Positions 39,603 to 48,901 of a stretch of DNA of 64,000 nt are shown in pieces (the stretch's first letter is position 1; each line of letters begins with the position of its first letter). Below the pieces are notes generated by a model. That model worked only from the letters and a program-made list of their open reading frames with translations. It did not search any database and had not been told where the DNA came from. The position numbers and the translations under genes are program-made. Source of the DNA: Hydrogenophaga sp. (GTDB taxonomy: Bacteria; Pseudomonadota; Gammaproteobacteria; Burkholderiales; Burkholderiaceae_C); NCBI RefSeq assembly GCF_030158645.1, contig NZ_JAOASO010000159.1:1-64000 (forward strand), in the 5' to 3' direction.

Positions 39603-40060
39603 GTGGCACTCCAACAGGTGCAGACCTGCCTGAGAAAGGCAGCGCCCGCTATCGCGCTGGCTTGGGGCCCGGCGATGGTTGGATTGCGCAAAAAGGAGGT
39701 AGGGGTATCGCCGGGCTTAGGAATGTGCGGCCGGCTGGCGCAGTCCCGCCGAGCCCATCAGCCTGCGACCGGCCACAGCGCGGCTGACCGCGAAGGGCAA
39801 GCGCGCTGCTGTGAAGGCAGAGATGGTTGGGTGGGAGGCCATGGTGCAAATTATAGGACGCATCATGGAATCCTTGGCGCCACAGGCGAGCGAGGTTGTG
39901 GCGCCAAAACGGTGCTCCTTTGTGCAGCAGCCATTCGAGCCAGCGCTGCACGCCGCCCGCGCGTGGCTTCGTGGCATCCGTCGTGATCTGGAGCGATCTT
40001 CGAACTTGAGAAAGTCCTTCACTGAGAGCACGCGAGCGAGAACCCTGTCCGTTTGCCATG
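39603..40060. other. Gap between rnk and the sensor kinase gene
   Basis: About 460 bases without a gene I can support. ORFs of 104-136 codons on the minus strand overlap each other and lack a family or a good ribosome site. A TATAAT on the minus strand just before 39841 may be a -10 element of the rnk/usp transcript; no matching -35 is clear. Confidence 0.4.
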
Positions 40061-41428
40061 CTAAGTTGGCATCGGAAAACTCAGAACAAACCGGGTGCTG
40101 TCTGCGTCGCTTTGAACCGACACCTCGCCACCGTGCAGCAACATGATGGAGCGAACGATGGCCAATCCCAAGCCCCCTGAGTCGCCGGGCTCGGCGCGCG
40201 ACGAGTCACAGCGGTAAAAACGATCAAAGAGGCGTGGCAAGTGCTCGGGGCCTATCGGCGAGCCCTGATTGCTCACCGTGACGTTGACGTATCCAGTCAG
40301 CCGTTGACTTGAAATGCTGATGGCACTTTCGGCATCGCCATAACGCAAGGCGTTGGCCAGCAAGTTCGCAAGAGCTCGGCGAAGCAACTCGGGATCGGCC
40401 AACAAGTTTCCGCTGACCTCGTTGACCAGCAACATACCGCGCTCTTCAGCCGTCCCCTCGAAGTACTCACACAGCTGCGCTACCGTGTTGTGAAGCCCGA
40501 TGTTCTCTCGCCGAATGGATGCGTTGACCTGATCGGCGCTGGCCAGGAACAACATGTTGGAGATCATTCGCGCCAGCCGCTCGTAGTCCTCTTGGTTGGA
40601 GGCCAACAGCGCCTGATAGTCCTCTACCGCCCGATCTTTCTGAAGCGCGAGTTGTCCTTGACCCATGAGATTGTTCAGGGGTGTTCGCATCTCGTGCGCC
40701 AGGTCTTCCGAGAAACGGGACAACTGGCCAAATCCGTCCTCAAGGCGTGTCAGCATGAGGTCCAGCGCATCACCCAGCTGACGCAACTCGCCAACCTGTC
40801 CGGAGCCTTTCAGCCGCAGGTGAAGATGTGCCGCGTCGATGGATGCAACACGAGCCGCCAGTTCACGCACAGGACGAAGACCACGGAAGCTCACTGCCCA
40901 GCCCAGCAAGAAGGACAAACACGCGCCCCCAGCCAGCGAAAGCCAGAGTTTGAGCTGATACGCCGAGAGCATCTGATCGCGTTGGGTCAGCAGCTTGCCG
41001 GCCACCAAGGTCAGCTCCCGCCCATCCTGGCTGACATGCAGCCAAGCCAACCGCGATGCTTCAGCGCCATCTCCATTTCTGAGCTGTACGCCCTGGCCTC
41101 GAGGCAAGCGAGGTATCGGCAGTTGCATCGGGTTGATCTCAATCAAGGCGTTGCCTGTGCTGTCCAGCACCCAGAGCAGGCTCTCCTGGTTGCCCAGCAT
41201 GTTGGCGTAGAGCTGCGGACGCTGTTGCAGCGCTTCGACGCTCTGGCTGTCTCCGATCAGGGCACGCATGTGTTCAATTCGCCCCATCAACGCCACGTCG
41301 TCGCGCCAGGTGATCTCACGCGCCAACGACTGATAGAGAAACACGCCCAGAGCGCCCAGCAACACCACGCTGACCCAGGCAAACATCAGCGCCAAGCGCA
41401 GGCTCAGCGTTTGCGGCCACATCTTCAT
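40061..41428 (-). CDS. Heavy-metal/oxidant sensor histidine kinase, HprS/CusS-like
   Basis: The 455-residue inner-membrane kinase has a first helix (about 10-30), a periplasmic domain of about 130 residues, a second helix (about 163-185), a HAMP region, HisKA with the phospho-acceptor in [15 protein letters not shown], and HATPase with [10 protein letters not shown] and [14 protein letters not shown]. This is the layout of the CusS/HprS heavy-metal sensor family. It overlaps the regulator gene by four bases. The nearby hydroxyisourate hydrolase gene favours an HprS-like (YedV) role, sensing oxidants, over copper. Confidence 0.88.
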   Translation of the reverse strand: MKMWPQTLSLRLALMFAWVSVVLLGALGVFLYQSLAREITWRDDVALMGRIEHMRALIGDSQSVEALQQRPQLYANMLGNQESLLWVLDSTGNALIEINPMQLPIPRLPRGQGVQLRNGDGAEASRLAWLHVSQDGRELTLVAGKLLTQRDQMLSAYQLKLWLSLAGGACLSFLLGWAVSFRGLRPVRELAARVASIDAAHLHLRLKGSGQVGELRQLGDALDLMLTRLEDGFGQLSRFSEDLAHEMRTPLNNLMGQGQLALQKDRAVEDYQALLASNQEDYERLARMISNMLFLASADQVNASIRRENIGLHNTVAQLCEYFEGTAEERGMLLVNEVSGNLLADPELLRRALANLLANALRYGDAESAISISSQRLTGYVNVTVSNQGSPIGPEHLPRLFDRFYRCDSSRAEPGDSGGLGLAIVRSIMLLHGGEVSVQSDADSTRFVLSFPMPT

Positions 41429-42096
41429 TCGGCCACTTCCAGCTTGTAGCCCATTCCTCGAACCGTATGGATCAATTTGGGCGCGTAGGGATCGTCAATC
41501 TTGGCGCGCAGGCGGCGTATGGCCACGTCGACCACATTGGTGTCGCTGTCGAAGTTCATCTGCCACACGTGTGAAGCGATCTGCGGTCGGGAGAGCACTT
41601 CACCTTCACGAGCGAGCAGCAAGTGCAGCAGCGAAAACTCCTGGTTGGTCAGCGTTATTCGGTCACCACCGCGAGTCACGCGACGGCTCAGCACCTCAAG
41701 CTGAAGGTCTGCCACCCGGAACAGCTCGACCTCGCGTGGCGGTCCCCGGCGCAGCAGTGTGCGCACGCGCGCCAGCAACTCGGCATAAGAAAAAGGCTTG
41801 ACCAGGTAGTCATCGGCGCCGAGTTCCAGGCCCTTGACGCGGTCATCCACGGAATCGCGCGCGGTCAGGAACAGCACTGGAACCGCGCTCTTTCGGCGGA
41901 TGGATCTGAGCAGCTGCCAGCCGTCCAGCCCAGGGAGCATGACGTCCAGGATGATGAGATCGAAATCGCTTTCCTGAGAGAGGAATTGACCGTCCAAACC
42001 ATTGTGCGCAACCTCGACCAGGTACCCAGATTCGCCCAATCCTTTGCGTAAATAGTCAGCCGCTTTGGGCTCGTCCTCAACAACCAGTATCCGCAT
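41425..42096 (-). CDS. OmpR-family response regulator, HprR/CusR-like
   Basis: The 223-residue protein starts at ATG 42096 ([16 protein letters not shown]); the longer track frame is not used. It has a receiver domain with phospho-acceptor in [15 protein letters not shown] and [12 protein letters not shown], and a winged-helix DNA-binding domain ([48 protein letters not shown]; partial). The sequence is that of the heavy-metal regulator subgroup. An ATGAC-N6-GTCAT palindrome between it and the divergent genes is the likely target. Confidence 0.9.
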   Translation of the reverse strand: MRILVVEDEPKAADYLRKGLGESGYLVEVAHNGLDGQFLSQESDFDLIILDVMLPGLDGWQLLRSIRRKSAVPVLFLTARDSVDDRVKGLELGADDYLVKPFSYAELLARVRTLLRRGPPREVELFRVADLQLEVLSRRVTRGGDRITLTNQEFSLLHLLLAREGEVLSRPQIASHVWQMNFDSDTNVVDVAIRRLRAKIDDPYAPKLIHTVRGMGYKLEVAE

Positions 42097-42140
42097 CGAT
42101 CTTCTCCTGCGCCCGAGCGTATACGCAAAGTGGGTGAGTT

Positions 42141-42162
42141 CACATGACGACTTTGTCATGTG
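42141..42162. promoter_or_regulatory. Operator candidate: CACATGAC-N6-GTCATGTG
   Basis: A perfect 8-base inverted repeat with a 6-base spacer lies midway between the regulator start and the divergent glcG-like gene. Its core differs at one defined position from ATGACAANNTTGTCAT, the CusR/HprR-type box of E. coli as I recall it. It should bind the adjacent response regulator. Confidence 0.7.
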
Positions 42163-42245
42163 TTCGCCATCGTTTTGTTTCCAGCAGAACCTCATCATCG
42201 AGTCCTTCGCTACACGAAGCACGATGGAAACCCCAAGGAGAACAC

Positions 42246-42782
42246 ATGCAAGCTTCAATTCGATCCGCGGCGCAGGCGCTGACTTGTCTGGCGATGTGGA
42301 CAGTCGCAGCATCATCGGCCGCGGCGGCCACACCCCCCCCGTTGCTCAAGCAGGAAAACGTCTCGCTCGCCCTGGCCAATGAGCTGATCGGCGCCACGCT
42401 GGCCGCCTGTCACGCAGATGGGCGCTCTGCCGTGGTGGTGGTCGTGGACCGCGGCGGCAACTTGTTGGCTGTGCAGCGCGACGACAGCGTGGGTCCGCAC
42501 AACACGCAAGCCGCTCAGCGAAAGGCCTACACGGCACTGTCAACCAAGACGCCGACTCGTCAGCTTGCCGCCAATGCCCGAGCCAATCCAGATGCCCAGA
42601 ACCTCAACACGGTTGAATCACTGCTTCTGATCGGTGGCGGCGTGCCGCTGTTCTCGGGGAAAGAGGTCATTGGTGCGATTGGCGTTGGAGGTGCCGGGGG
42701 CGCCTCCCATGACGAGGGCTGCGCGCTCAAAGCGATTGCTCAAGTACTGTCCCCCTCCCCTGAAAACCAAGTCTCAAACTGA
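42246..42782 (+). CDS. GlcG/HbpS-family protein, exported
   Basis: From ATG 42246, preceded by AAGGAG, the 178-residue product has a signal peptide ([21 protein letters not shown]) and a GlcG/HbpS domain with [27 protein letters not shown], a central helix, [20 protein letters not shown] (partial) and a C-terminal Cys. HbpS binds haem and senses redox stress in Streptomyces; other members accompany oxidases. Pairing with a periplasmic hydroxyisourate hydrolase under an HprRS-like system points to an oxidative-stress role, which is inference. Confidence 0.85.
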   Translation: MQASIRSAAQALTCLAMWTVAASSAAAATPPPLLKQENVSLALANELIGATLAACHADGRSAVVVVVDRGGNLLAVQRDDSVGPHNTQAAQRKAYTALSTKTPTRQLAANARANPDAQNLNTVESLLLIGGGVPLFSGKEVIGAIGVGGAGGASHDEGCALKAIAQVLSPSPENQVSN

Positions 42783-42797
42783 AAAGGAAATCTCGAC

Positions 42798-43208
42798 ATG
42801 ACCCAACTGAAATCACTCGTCGCCGGTATTGCGCTTTGTGGTGCCTCTGCCATCGCGTCGGCGGCCGGGAACCCGCTGAGCGTCCACGTCCTGAACCTGG
42901 AGAGTGGATTGCCCTCGCCGGGCGTCAAGGTTCTGCTGGAGAAGCAGAACGGCGACCAATGGACGGTTCTGAACAGCGGCACGACCAACGAGCAGGGGCG
43001 GATCACAGCGCTGTATCCGCAGGACATGACGCTGCAGAAGGGGAACTACCGCGTGACCTTCAAAACCGGTGACTGGTTTGCACAGCACAAGACGGCGTCG
43101 TTCTTCCCGGAGGTGCCGGTGATCTTTGCGGTTGACGGCACGGTGCCGCACTACCATATTCCGCTGCTGCTCAGCCCATTCGGATTCTCGACGTACCGCG
43201 GTAACTGA
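42798..43208 (+). CDS. hiuH: Periplasmic 5-hydroxyisourate hydrolase (transthyretin-related)
   Basis: The 136-residue protein has a cleavable signal (ending IASAAG) and the transthyretin-like fold with LSVHVLNLESGLPSPGV, NEQGRITALYP, YRVTFKTGDWF, PHYHIPLLLSPFGFSTYRGN (catalytic His, Arg and C-terminal YRGx). HIU hydrolase converts the uricase product to OHCU; the exported E. coli form (YedX/HiuH) is likewise next to a two-component system. It follows the glcG-like gene by 15 bases. No uricase or OHCU decarboxylase gene is in the window. Confidence 0.93.
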   Translation: MTQLKSLVAGIALCGASAIASAAGNPLSVHVLNLESGLPSPGVKVLLEKQNGDQWTVLNSGTTNEQGRITALYPQDMTLQKGNYRVTFKTGDWFAQHKTASFFPEVPVIFAVDGTVPHYHIPLLLSPFGFSTYRGN

Positions 43209-43211
43209 ACG

Positions 43212-43250
43212 GGTCGGCACTTCGCTCGATGTGCGAGCGAAGTGCTGACC
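43212..43250. terminator. Strong hairpin after hiuH
   Basis: GGTCGGCACTTCGCTCG pairs with CGAGCGAAGTGCTGACC over 17 bases (one G-T pair) around a 5-base loop, four bases after the hiuH stop. No T-run follows on the plus strand, so it may act as an RNA-stabilising end, a Rho-assisted terminator or a repeat element. Confidence 0.65.
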
Positions 43251-43422
43251 TGTGGAAAACTTGAACGGCCGGGAGCTGGTCAAGTGGTCAACGATGACAC
43301 GGTCCGTCGGATGCGCAGGAGTCCGGATCAGAAGGCGCTGCCTCCGTTCGAGCGTGGCTTCCTGCCATGACCGGCTTGGGGCAGACTGAAGGCGGTATCA
43401 GCGTGACGCCGTCAGTCCAACC

Positions 43423-44208
43423 TCAGCCCGCTGAGACCGCGCGCCCCTCCGAGAACCGCTGCAAGAACTGACGCCCCCGCTCGGTGCTCGGCGCCTCGAA
43501 GAACGCCTCGGGCGTGCCCGTCTCCACCACCACGCCGTGGTCCATGAAGACCACGCGGTGGGCGGCTTCGCGGGCGAAGGCCATTTCGTGCGTGACCACC
43601 AGCATGGTCATGCCCTCGGATGAGAGGTCGCGCATCACCGCCAGCACCTCGCCCACCAGCTCGGGGTCGAGCGCGCTGGTGGGCTCATCGAACAGCATCA
43701 GCGCGGGCTTCATGGCCAGCGCGCGTGCAATGCCCACGCGCTGCTTCTGTCCGCCCGAGAGGCGCGCCGGGAAAACGTCGCGTTTGTCGAACAGCCCCAC
43801 GCGCTGGAGCAGCGCCTCGGCCTCGGCGCGCACGGCGTCTTTCGGCCGGCGTTGCACGTGCACCGGCGCCTCCATCACGTTCTGCAGCACGGTGAGGTGG
43901 GGCCACAGCGCGAACTGCTGGAACACCATGCCGATGCGGGTGCGCACCTGCGCGAGCTGCTGGTCGTTCATGACCACGCCGCCGCTGGTGACGCCGATGG
44001 GCTGGCTGTCGATGAGGATGCGGCCGCTGTCGGGGCGCTCCAGCCAGTTGATGCAGCGCAGCAGCGTGGACTTGCCCGAGCCCGATGGGCCGAGCAGGCA
44101 CACCGTTTCGCCGCGTGCGACGGTGAACGAGATATCGTCGAGCACGCGCAGGCTGCCAAAGCTCTTGCTGAGCGACTGCACGCTGAGTAGCGGAATGAGT
44201 TGGGGCAT
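43423..44208 (-). CDS. Polar amino-acid ABC transporter ATP-binding protein
   Basis: The 261-residue ATPase has Walker [15 protein letters not shown], the Q-loop [13 protein letters not shown], signature [15 protein letters not shown] and Walker [15 protein letters not shown], and matches the GlnQ/ArtP group. It is the last gene of a leftward operon SBP-permease-permease-ATPase. Its tail (LQRFSEGRA) is duplicated as a relic near gdhA. Confidence 0.95.
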   Translation of the reverse strand: MPQLIPLLSVQSLSKSFGSLRVLDDISFTVARGETVCLLGPSGSGKSTLLRCINWLERPDSGRILIDSQPIGVTSGGVVMNDQQLAQVRTRIGMVFQQFALWPHLTVLQNVMEAPVHVQRRPKDAVRAEAEALLQRVGLFDKRDVFPARLSGGQKQRVGIARALAMKPALMLFDEPTSALDPELVGEVLAVMRDLSSEGMTMLVVTHEMAFAREAAHRVVFMDHGVVVETGTPEAFFEAPSTERGRQFLQRFSEGRAVSAG

Positions 44209-44227
44209 GTTGAGGGCGGGTGTTGGA

Positions 44228-44884
44228 TCAGCGCCGCGCGTCGGCCAGGCGGCCCACGGCGGCCACGCCGGCTTCCACCACCAGGCACAGCGCCCAGTAG
44301 AGGATCACTGCGGTGAGGAAGGCGGCGAACGGGATGAAGTGGCGCGACTGGATGGAGTTCACCGCGTGCGTGAGTTCGGGCAAGGTGATGATGGTGAGGA
44401 AGGCGCTGTCCTTGATGATCTGGATCAGCTGGTTGCCCAGCACCGGCGCGCTGGACAGCGCCAGCGGCGGCAGCACGATGCGCCGGAACAGACCCAGGCC
44501 GCTGTAGCCGAAGGCCACGCCGGCTTCGATGGGTGCGCGCGGTTGCGTGGCCCAAGCGGCCCGCAGGATTTCGGCCATGTAGGCCGCGTGGTACGCGGTG
44601 AGCGCGAACAGGCCCGCACTCCACGCGTCGAACTGCAGGCCCATTGACGGCAGGCCGTAGTAGACGATGTAGGCGAACAGCAGAAACGGCGTGCAGCGCG
44701 CCAGGTCGACCAGCCCCTTGGCCGGCAGGCTGAGCAGCTGGCGCGGCGACATCAGCAGCGTGGAGAGCAGGGCGCCGAGCACCAGCGCTGCGAGGCCCGC
44801 GAGCACCGACAGCAGCACGGTGTTGCCCAGGCCCGAGAGCAGCAGCCCGCGTTCCGACCACACGGTGGCGAAGTCATTCATCAT
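44228..44884 (-). CDS. Polar amino-acid ABC transporter permease (second)
   Basis: From ATG 44884 the 218-residue HisM/GlnP-type permease has about five helices and the EAA loop [21 protein letters not shown] (partial). The long N-terminal addition in the track is antisense-like and is omitted. ATG overlaps the stop of the first permease as ATGA. The two permeases probably form a heterodimer. Confidence 0.93.
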   Translation of the reverse strand: MMNDFATVWSERGLLLSGLGNTVLLSVLAGLAALVLGALLSTLLMSPRQLLSLPAKGLVDLARCTPFLLFAYIVYYGLPSMGLQFDAWSAGLFALTAYHAAYMAEILRAAWATQPRAPIEAGVAFGYSGLGLFRRIVLPPLALSSAPVLGNQLIQIIKDSAFLTIITLPELTHAVNSIQSRHFIPFAAFLTAVILYWALCLVVEAGVAAVGRLADARR

Positions 44885-45528
44885 GCGGCGGCCTCGCGCA
44901 GCGTCGTGCGCCGCTCCACCCAGCGCTGCACGCTCACCAGCGCATAGACGATGGGGATGTAGATGGCCAGCGCCACCAGAAACGGTGGCAGGGGTTCGTA
45001 GGTTTGTGCGCCGATGCGCACGGCAGCGCGCGTGATGTCGACCACGCCCACCACCGCGAGCACGGGGGTGAGCTTCACCAGTTGCGACATTTCGTTGATG
45101 AGGCCGGGCAAGGCGGTGCGCCACACCTGCGGCAGCACGATGCGGCGAAAGCGCAGCGCCTGGCCCATGCCCACCGATTGCGCCGCTTCGATCTGGTCTT
45201 TCGGCAGATCGAGCAGCGCGGCGCGCCAGACCTCGCAGTTGAACGCGGCGGTGTTGAGCACGAGCGCGATCAGCCCGGCGGTGACCGGGCCGACCGAGAT
45301 GCCCGCCGTGGGCAGGGCAAAAAAGATCAGCAGCACCAGCGTGATGAGCGGCGTGGCGCGCAGCAGGCTCACGTACACCGCCACCACTTGGTTGAGCAGC
45401 GGCACCTTGGCCCAGCGCGCCAGCGCCAGGCCCAGGCCCAAGGGCAGGCCCAGCGCGATGCCCGCAATGGACAGCAGCAGCGTGGTCAGCGCACCGCTGA
45501 AGATCGACAGGACATCGGCATGGCTCAT
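44881..45528 (-). CDS. Polar amino-acid ABC transporter permease (first)
   Basis: The 215-residue permease has about five helices, the sequence VYVSLLRATPLITLVLLIFF typical of the family, and the EAA loop IEAAQSVGMGQALRFRRIVLP (partial). It is 13 bases downstream of the binding-protein gene and overlaps the second permease. Confidence 0.94.
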   Translation of the reverse strand: MSHADVLSIFSGALTTLLLSIAGIALGLPLGLGLALARWAKVPLLNQVVAVYVSLLRATPLITLVLLIFFALPTAGISVGPVTAGLIALVLNTAAFNCEVWRAALLDLPKDQIEAAQSVGMGQALRFRRIVLPQVWRTALPGLINEMSQLVKLTPVLAVVGVVDITRAAVRIGAQTYEPLPPFLVALAIYIPIVYALVSVQRWVERRTTLREAAA

Positions 45529-45541
45529 GCGCTGAACGGTG

Positions 45542-46378
45542 TCACTGCTCGGGCGTGTAGCTCACCGGCAGCGTGAACGCTTCGCCGAACCACTTCTTCT
45601 GCAGCGCCGGCATGACGCCGTTGGCCTTCTGCGCGGCGATGAATTCGTTCATGAATTTCAGGAGGTCGGTGTTGCCCTTCTTCACCGCCCAGGCCGGGTA
45701 CGAATTCCCCGAAACCGGCTGGCCGAGTTCGAACACGTTGGGCCGCTCGGCCACCAGCGCCTTGAGGTTGATGACCGTGTTGACCACGAAGTCGGTGCGC
45801 TTGAGCGCGAGGTCCTGGTAGGCCTCGGGGTACGACGAATACTCGACAACCTTGCCGAGCTTGCCGCCTTCCTTGGCCAGCATGGCCTGCAGCTCAGGCA
45901 GGCGGCTCAGGAAGGCGCTGCCGGTCTGCACACCCACGGTCTTGCCGTTGAGGTCCTTGATGCTTTTGATGCTGCTGTCGTCCTTGCGCTTGACGTAGTA
46001 GTGCGTGGCGTCGGCAATGGGGCTGGTGAAGTCCAGCGATTGCGTGCGCTCCTTGGTCATGAGGACCGCGGTGATGGCGATGTCGTACTTGCCGGTCGCC
46101 ACGCCTGCGAGGATGCCGGGCCAGGGCAGGATCTCCTGGCGGATCTCGAAGGGTGCGTACTTGCGCAGCGCATCGACCATCTCGTTGTTGAAGCCGGTGG
46201 GCTTGCCGTCTTTCACGAACTCAAACGGGCGGAAGTCGTCTTCGGTGACCACGGTCATGTAGCCGCGCTTCTTGATCTCGTCGAGGTTGGCGGCGTGTGC
46301 AGTGCCGGCCCACAAAGCAATCGGCAGCAGCGCGGCAGCGAGCACGCTGCGGCGGGTGAACGTGAAGTTGGATGGCAT
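45542..46378 (-). CDS. Polar amino-acid ABC transporter substrate-binding protein
   Basis: From ATG 46378 the 278-residue periplasmic protein has a signal peptide with a twin-arginine-like start (TRRSVLAAALLPIALWAGTAHA, partial; Sec export is also possible) and the family pattern LDEIKKRGYMTVVTEDDFRPFEF, GFNNEMVDALRKYAP and DIAITAVLMTKERTQSLDFT. It is the first gene of the four-gene ABC operon. The ligand is unknown. Confidence 0.94.
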   Translation of the reverse strand: MPSNFTFTRRSVLAAALLPIALWAGTAHAANLDEIKKRGYMTVVTEDDFRPFEFVKDGKPTGFNNEMVDALRKYAPFEIRQEILPWPGILAGVATGKYDIAITAVLMTKERTQSLDFTSPIADATHYYVKRKDDSSIKSIKDLNGKTVGVQTGSAFLSRLPELQAMLAKEGGKLGKVVEYSSYPEAYQDLALKRTDFVVNTVINLKALVAERPNVFELGQPVSGNSYPAWAVKKGNTDLLKFMNEFIAAQKANGVMPALQKKWFGEAFTLPVSYTPEQ

Positions 46379-46572
46379 GGTGAAGCTCCTGGAGGTTGAT
46401 GGAGTTGATTTGGGCCGGAGGTGTTGAACGCATCCTCTGCAGCGCAAGTTGCATGCCCATGCAGGAGTGGTCCCCGTGAGTTCAAAGCCGCTTGTGGAGG
46501 CGAGCCCGACCCACCCGCTGACAAGGCGGTGCATGCGCCGCCCGTTGCACGGGCGCGGTGCGTGGACGCGCT

Positions 46573-47331
46573 TCAGTCGGGTGCGTGCCACTCCAGCACA
46601 CGCCAGTTCGGCGGCAGACCTTCGCAACCCACGATGGCATCTGAGAGGCTCAGGCGTTGCATCGTGCAGGCCAGCGCGCCGCCTTCCAGCGCCGGCAACG
46701 TGGCGCGTTCGATGTTCCACACACCTGCTTCGAGCACACCGAAAGCGATGACGAAGTCGAGCCAGGCGTCGGTCTGCTGCGGGTGGCGCGCCACCACGTC
46801 GGCCAGGGTGTCATCGGGTGCGGTGTCTGCGGGCCAGGCGGCGCTGCGCGGGCGCAGGTGCATCAGGTAACGGCCGCTCACCAGCAGGCGCTCTGCGGTG
46901 GTTTCGCCAGTGGCGTCAACGGCGGCCAGCGCGATGCGTGTACCCGTGGAGCCGGGCAGGCGTTCCCACACTTCGAGGTAGCGGCCATGAATGCCGGTTT
47001 CGATCACGCGGTCGCGGGTCTCGAACACCATGTGGCCAGCATCGGGTGTGCTGCGCGGCGGCTGCAGGTCGATGGCGCGCTGCCAGGTGCAGACCTCGGG
47101 AGCGCTGGCGTCGGGCTGCGTGATCAGCGTGGTGCCGCCAAAGCCTTGCTGCATCGCGCGGCCCGCCGCCGTGTGGCGGTCGGCCTCGGCGGGCACGCGA
47201 AGGTCGCCGTGCCACAGGCCGGTTTGCAGCCAGCGCACCCAGGTGGTGGTGTCTCGGCCGTCGGGGGTTTCGAGCAGGGTGCGTTGCCACACGCCGTGGT
47301 AGCGGTCGGGGATGGGGGCGGTGGCGCTCAT
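46573..47331 (-). CDS. Conserved protein of unknown function at the end of the creatininase cluster
   Basis: The 252-residue protein from ATG 47331 (MSATAPIPDRYHGVWQRTLLE) has alternating strands with conserved WVRWLQTGLWHGDLRVP, FETRDRVIETGIHGRYLEVWERL and DFVIAFGVLEAGVWNIERATLP (partial quotes). The strand-rich pattern could be a lipocalin-like barrel, but this is a guess and I know no function. It is the last gene of the leftward catabolic cluster and lies just past a REP-like repeat. Confidence 0.7.
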   Translation of the reverse strand: MSATAPIPDRYHGVWQRTLLETPDGRDTTTWVRWLQTGLWHGDLRVPAEADRHTAAGRAMQQGFGGTTLITQPDASAPEVCTWQRAIDLQPPRSTPDAGHMVFETRDRVIETGIHGRYLEVWERLPGSTGTRIALAAVDATGETTAERLLVSGRYLMHLRPRSAAWPADTAPDDTLADVVARHPQQTDAWLDFVIAFGVLEAGVWNIERATLPALEGGALACTMQRLSLSDAIVGCEGLPPNWRVLEWHAPD

Positions 47332-47345
47332 GGGTGTGTGGATGG

Positions 47346-47371
47346 GCTTCGACAAGCTCAGCCCGAACGGA
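47346..47371. repeat. REP-like 26-bp repeat, copy 1
   Basis: A 26-base sequence beginning GCTTCGACAAGCTCAGCCCG is identical to bases 52039-52064. Its first 12 bases fold as GCTT-CGAC-AAGC. It supplies the stop codon and last codons of the metallo-hydrolase gene. Repeats of this kind are scattered through many Burkholderiales genomes. Confidence 0.8.
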
Positions 47372-48182
47372 GAGGCGTTCGGTCCAAACCGGTGGACTGG
47401 GGCAGGCCTCGGTAGAAGACCATGTCGTGGTTGGGCCAGAGATGCGCGCCGGTGTCCCGGGCCAGCGCCTTGAGCTTGCGGATGCTCTCAACGGCCTGTT
47501 GCTCGCGGCCTTGCCACAGGGTGCCCGGTGCCACCTCGTCGTCGATGTTTTCCTGCAGGTCGGCCGCATCACCCGCCAGCAGCACCGGGGCGCCGGTGGG
47601 CAGTTCGATCAGCATCGACATGTGGCCAGCGGTGTGGCCGGGTGTGGCCACGGCGTGCACGCCCGGCAACACGCTGTATTCGCCGTGCTTCAGGCAAAAC
47701 TGGAACGCCCGGCCTTCGTCGTCCAGCAGGTCGTCTTCAAACACCGCACCGTCCAGGCCGCTGCAGGCGGCGTTCCACTCGTCGCGCTGCAGGTGGATCT
47801 CGGCACCGCAGCCGCAGCGTTTGAGTTCCTTCAGCCCACCCGCGTGGTCAAAGTGCAGGTGGCCGATGAAGATCACGTCCACGTCCTTCGCGCCCAGCCC
47901 CAGGCGCGCGAGGTGTTGGGGAATGCGGTGCTCTTCGCGCATGTCGGGCGCGCCCATCTCGAAGGTGGCGGGGTTGTAGTGGCGTTCCCGCAGCGCGGGC
48001 GTGTGGATCTTGGCGTGGTCGCAGCCCACGTCGTAGAGGATGCGGCCGTGCTTCGTTTCGATCAGGTAGGCCAGGATGGGCGCCTCGATGGTCTGGCCAT
48101 GGCCCCGGTTGAAGGTGGAGATGGTCTTGTCGTAGCGGTGGGTCGCGGTGAGCAGCGGCCAGATGCGCAGGGCTTGTGTCAT
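47358..48182 (-). CDS. Metallo-beta-lactamase-fold hydrolase, AHL-lactonase-like
   Basis: The 274-residue protein has the lactonase-type metal motif IFIGHLHFDHAGG (HxHxDH), a later GHTAGHMS histidine, LLAGDAAD and the C-terminal WPNHDMV. This subgroup includes AiiA/AttM lactonases and other lactonases of catabolic operons. Its 3' end runs into the REP-like repeat, which sets the stop and the last few residues (TPLRSG). Given the creatininase neighbours, a lactone or cyclic amide substrate is as likely as a quorum signal. Confidence 0.85.
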   Translation of the reverse strand: MTQALRIWPLLTATHRYDKTISTFNRGHGQTIEAPILAYLIETKHGRILYDVGCDHAKIHTPALRERHYNPATFEMGAPDMREEHRIPQHLARLGLGAKDVDVIFIGHLHFDHAGGLKELKRCGCGAEIHLQRDEWNAACSGLDGAVFEDDLLDDEGRAFQFCLKHGEYSVLPGVHAVATPGHTAGHMSMLIELPTGAPVLLAGDAADLQENIDDEVAPGTLWQGREQQAVESIRKLKALARDTGAHLWPNHDMVFYRGLPQSTGLDRTPLRSG

Positions 48183-48197
48183 GGTGAATCCTTGGGT

Positions 48198-48899
48198 TCA
48201 GGCGCCGGTGAAGGCCTGCACCCAGGTGTTGACCCGATCGGGTTCAGCCGCGTGCAGGCCTTGCAGCGAGGCCACCACCTCGTCGGTGCTGCGCACGCGC
48301 CCGAAGATGCCGCCCTCCACGCCGATCATGGCCAGGGCGGCGGCCTGCAGCGCGGGGTTGCTGGCGGCGGTGGCGTCGGTCACGGTGGTGCAGGCAAAGC
48401 CCCGGTCCACCGCTTCGCGCAGCGTGGAGTGCACACACACCTCGGTGGTCACGCCGCAGACGATGAGCTGCTCGATGCCGCGTGCCGCGAGCACCTGCGC
48501 CAGCCGCGTGCGGTGGAAGGCACCGTAGCCCGGCTTGTCGATCACCTCTTCGCCGCTCAGGGGGCGCACCGCGTCCACGAAGTCGTGGCCCTGCTCGCCG
48601 CGCACCAGCAAGCGCCCCAATGGCCCCAGGCTGCCGATGGGCGCGCCCGCGTCCACGCTGCGCTGCAGCTTGGTGGCGGGGCAGTCGCTCAGGTCGCTCA
48701 GGTGGCCTTCGCGCGTGTGCACCACCAGCAGGCCGGCCGCACGCGCGGCCTTCAGCAGCCGCACGGCGTTGGCCACCACCGCCTGCATGGGCGCGATGTC
48801 GATGCCGGCCTGGTGGGCGTAGCCACCGGGGCTGCAGAAATCGCGCTGCAGGTCGATCACGACCAGGGCGGTGCGGCTGGGGTCGGGCGCGGTGTCCAT
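48198..48899 (-). CDS. Isochorismatase-family cysteine hydrolase
   Basis: The 233-residue protein has the triad of the family: aspartate in VVIDLQRDFC, lysine in VIDKPGYGAFH and the nucleophile in CGVTTEVCVHST. Members include N-carbamoylsarcosine amidase, biuret hydrolase and RutB-type enzymes that split C-N bonds. It lies two bases after the creatininase gene. Together with it, an N-carbamoyl amide substrate is plausible but not proven. Confidence 0.88.
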   Translation of the reverse strand: MDTAPDPSRTALVVIDLQRDFCSPGGYAHQAGIDIAPMQAVVANAVRLLKAARAAGLLVVHTREGHLSDLSDCPATKLQRSVDAGAPIGSLGPLGRLLVRGEQGHDFVDAVRPLSGEEVIDKPGYGAFHRTRLAQVLAARGIEQLIVCGVTTEVCVHSTLREAVDRGFACTTVTDATAASNPALQAAALAMIGVEGGIFGRVRSTDEVVASLQGLHAAEPDRVNTWVQAFTGA

Positions 48900-48901
48900 G
48901 C

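Noticed and set aside
39649-40059. 136-codon minus-strand ORF between rnk and the kinase gene
   Set aside because: Overlaps another frame of similar length, no family, no ribosome site; base composition does not favour it.
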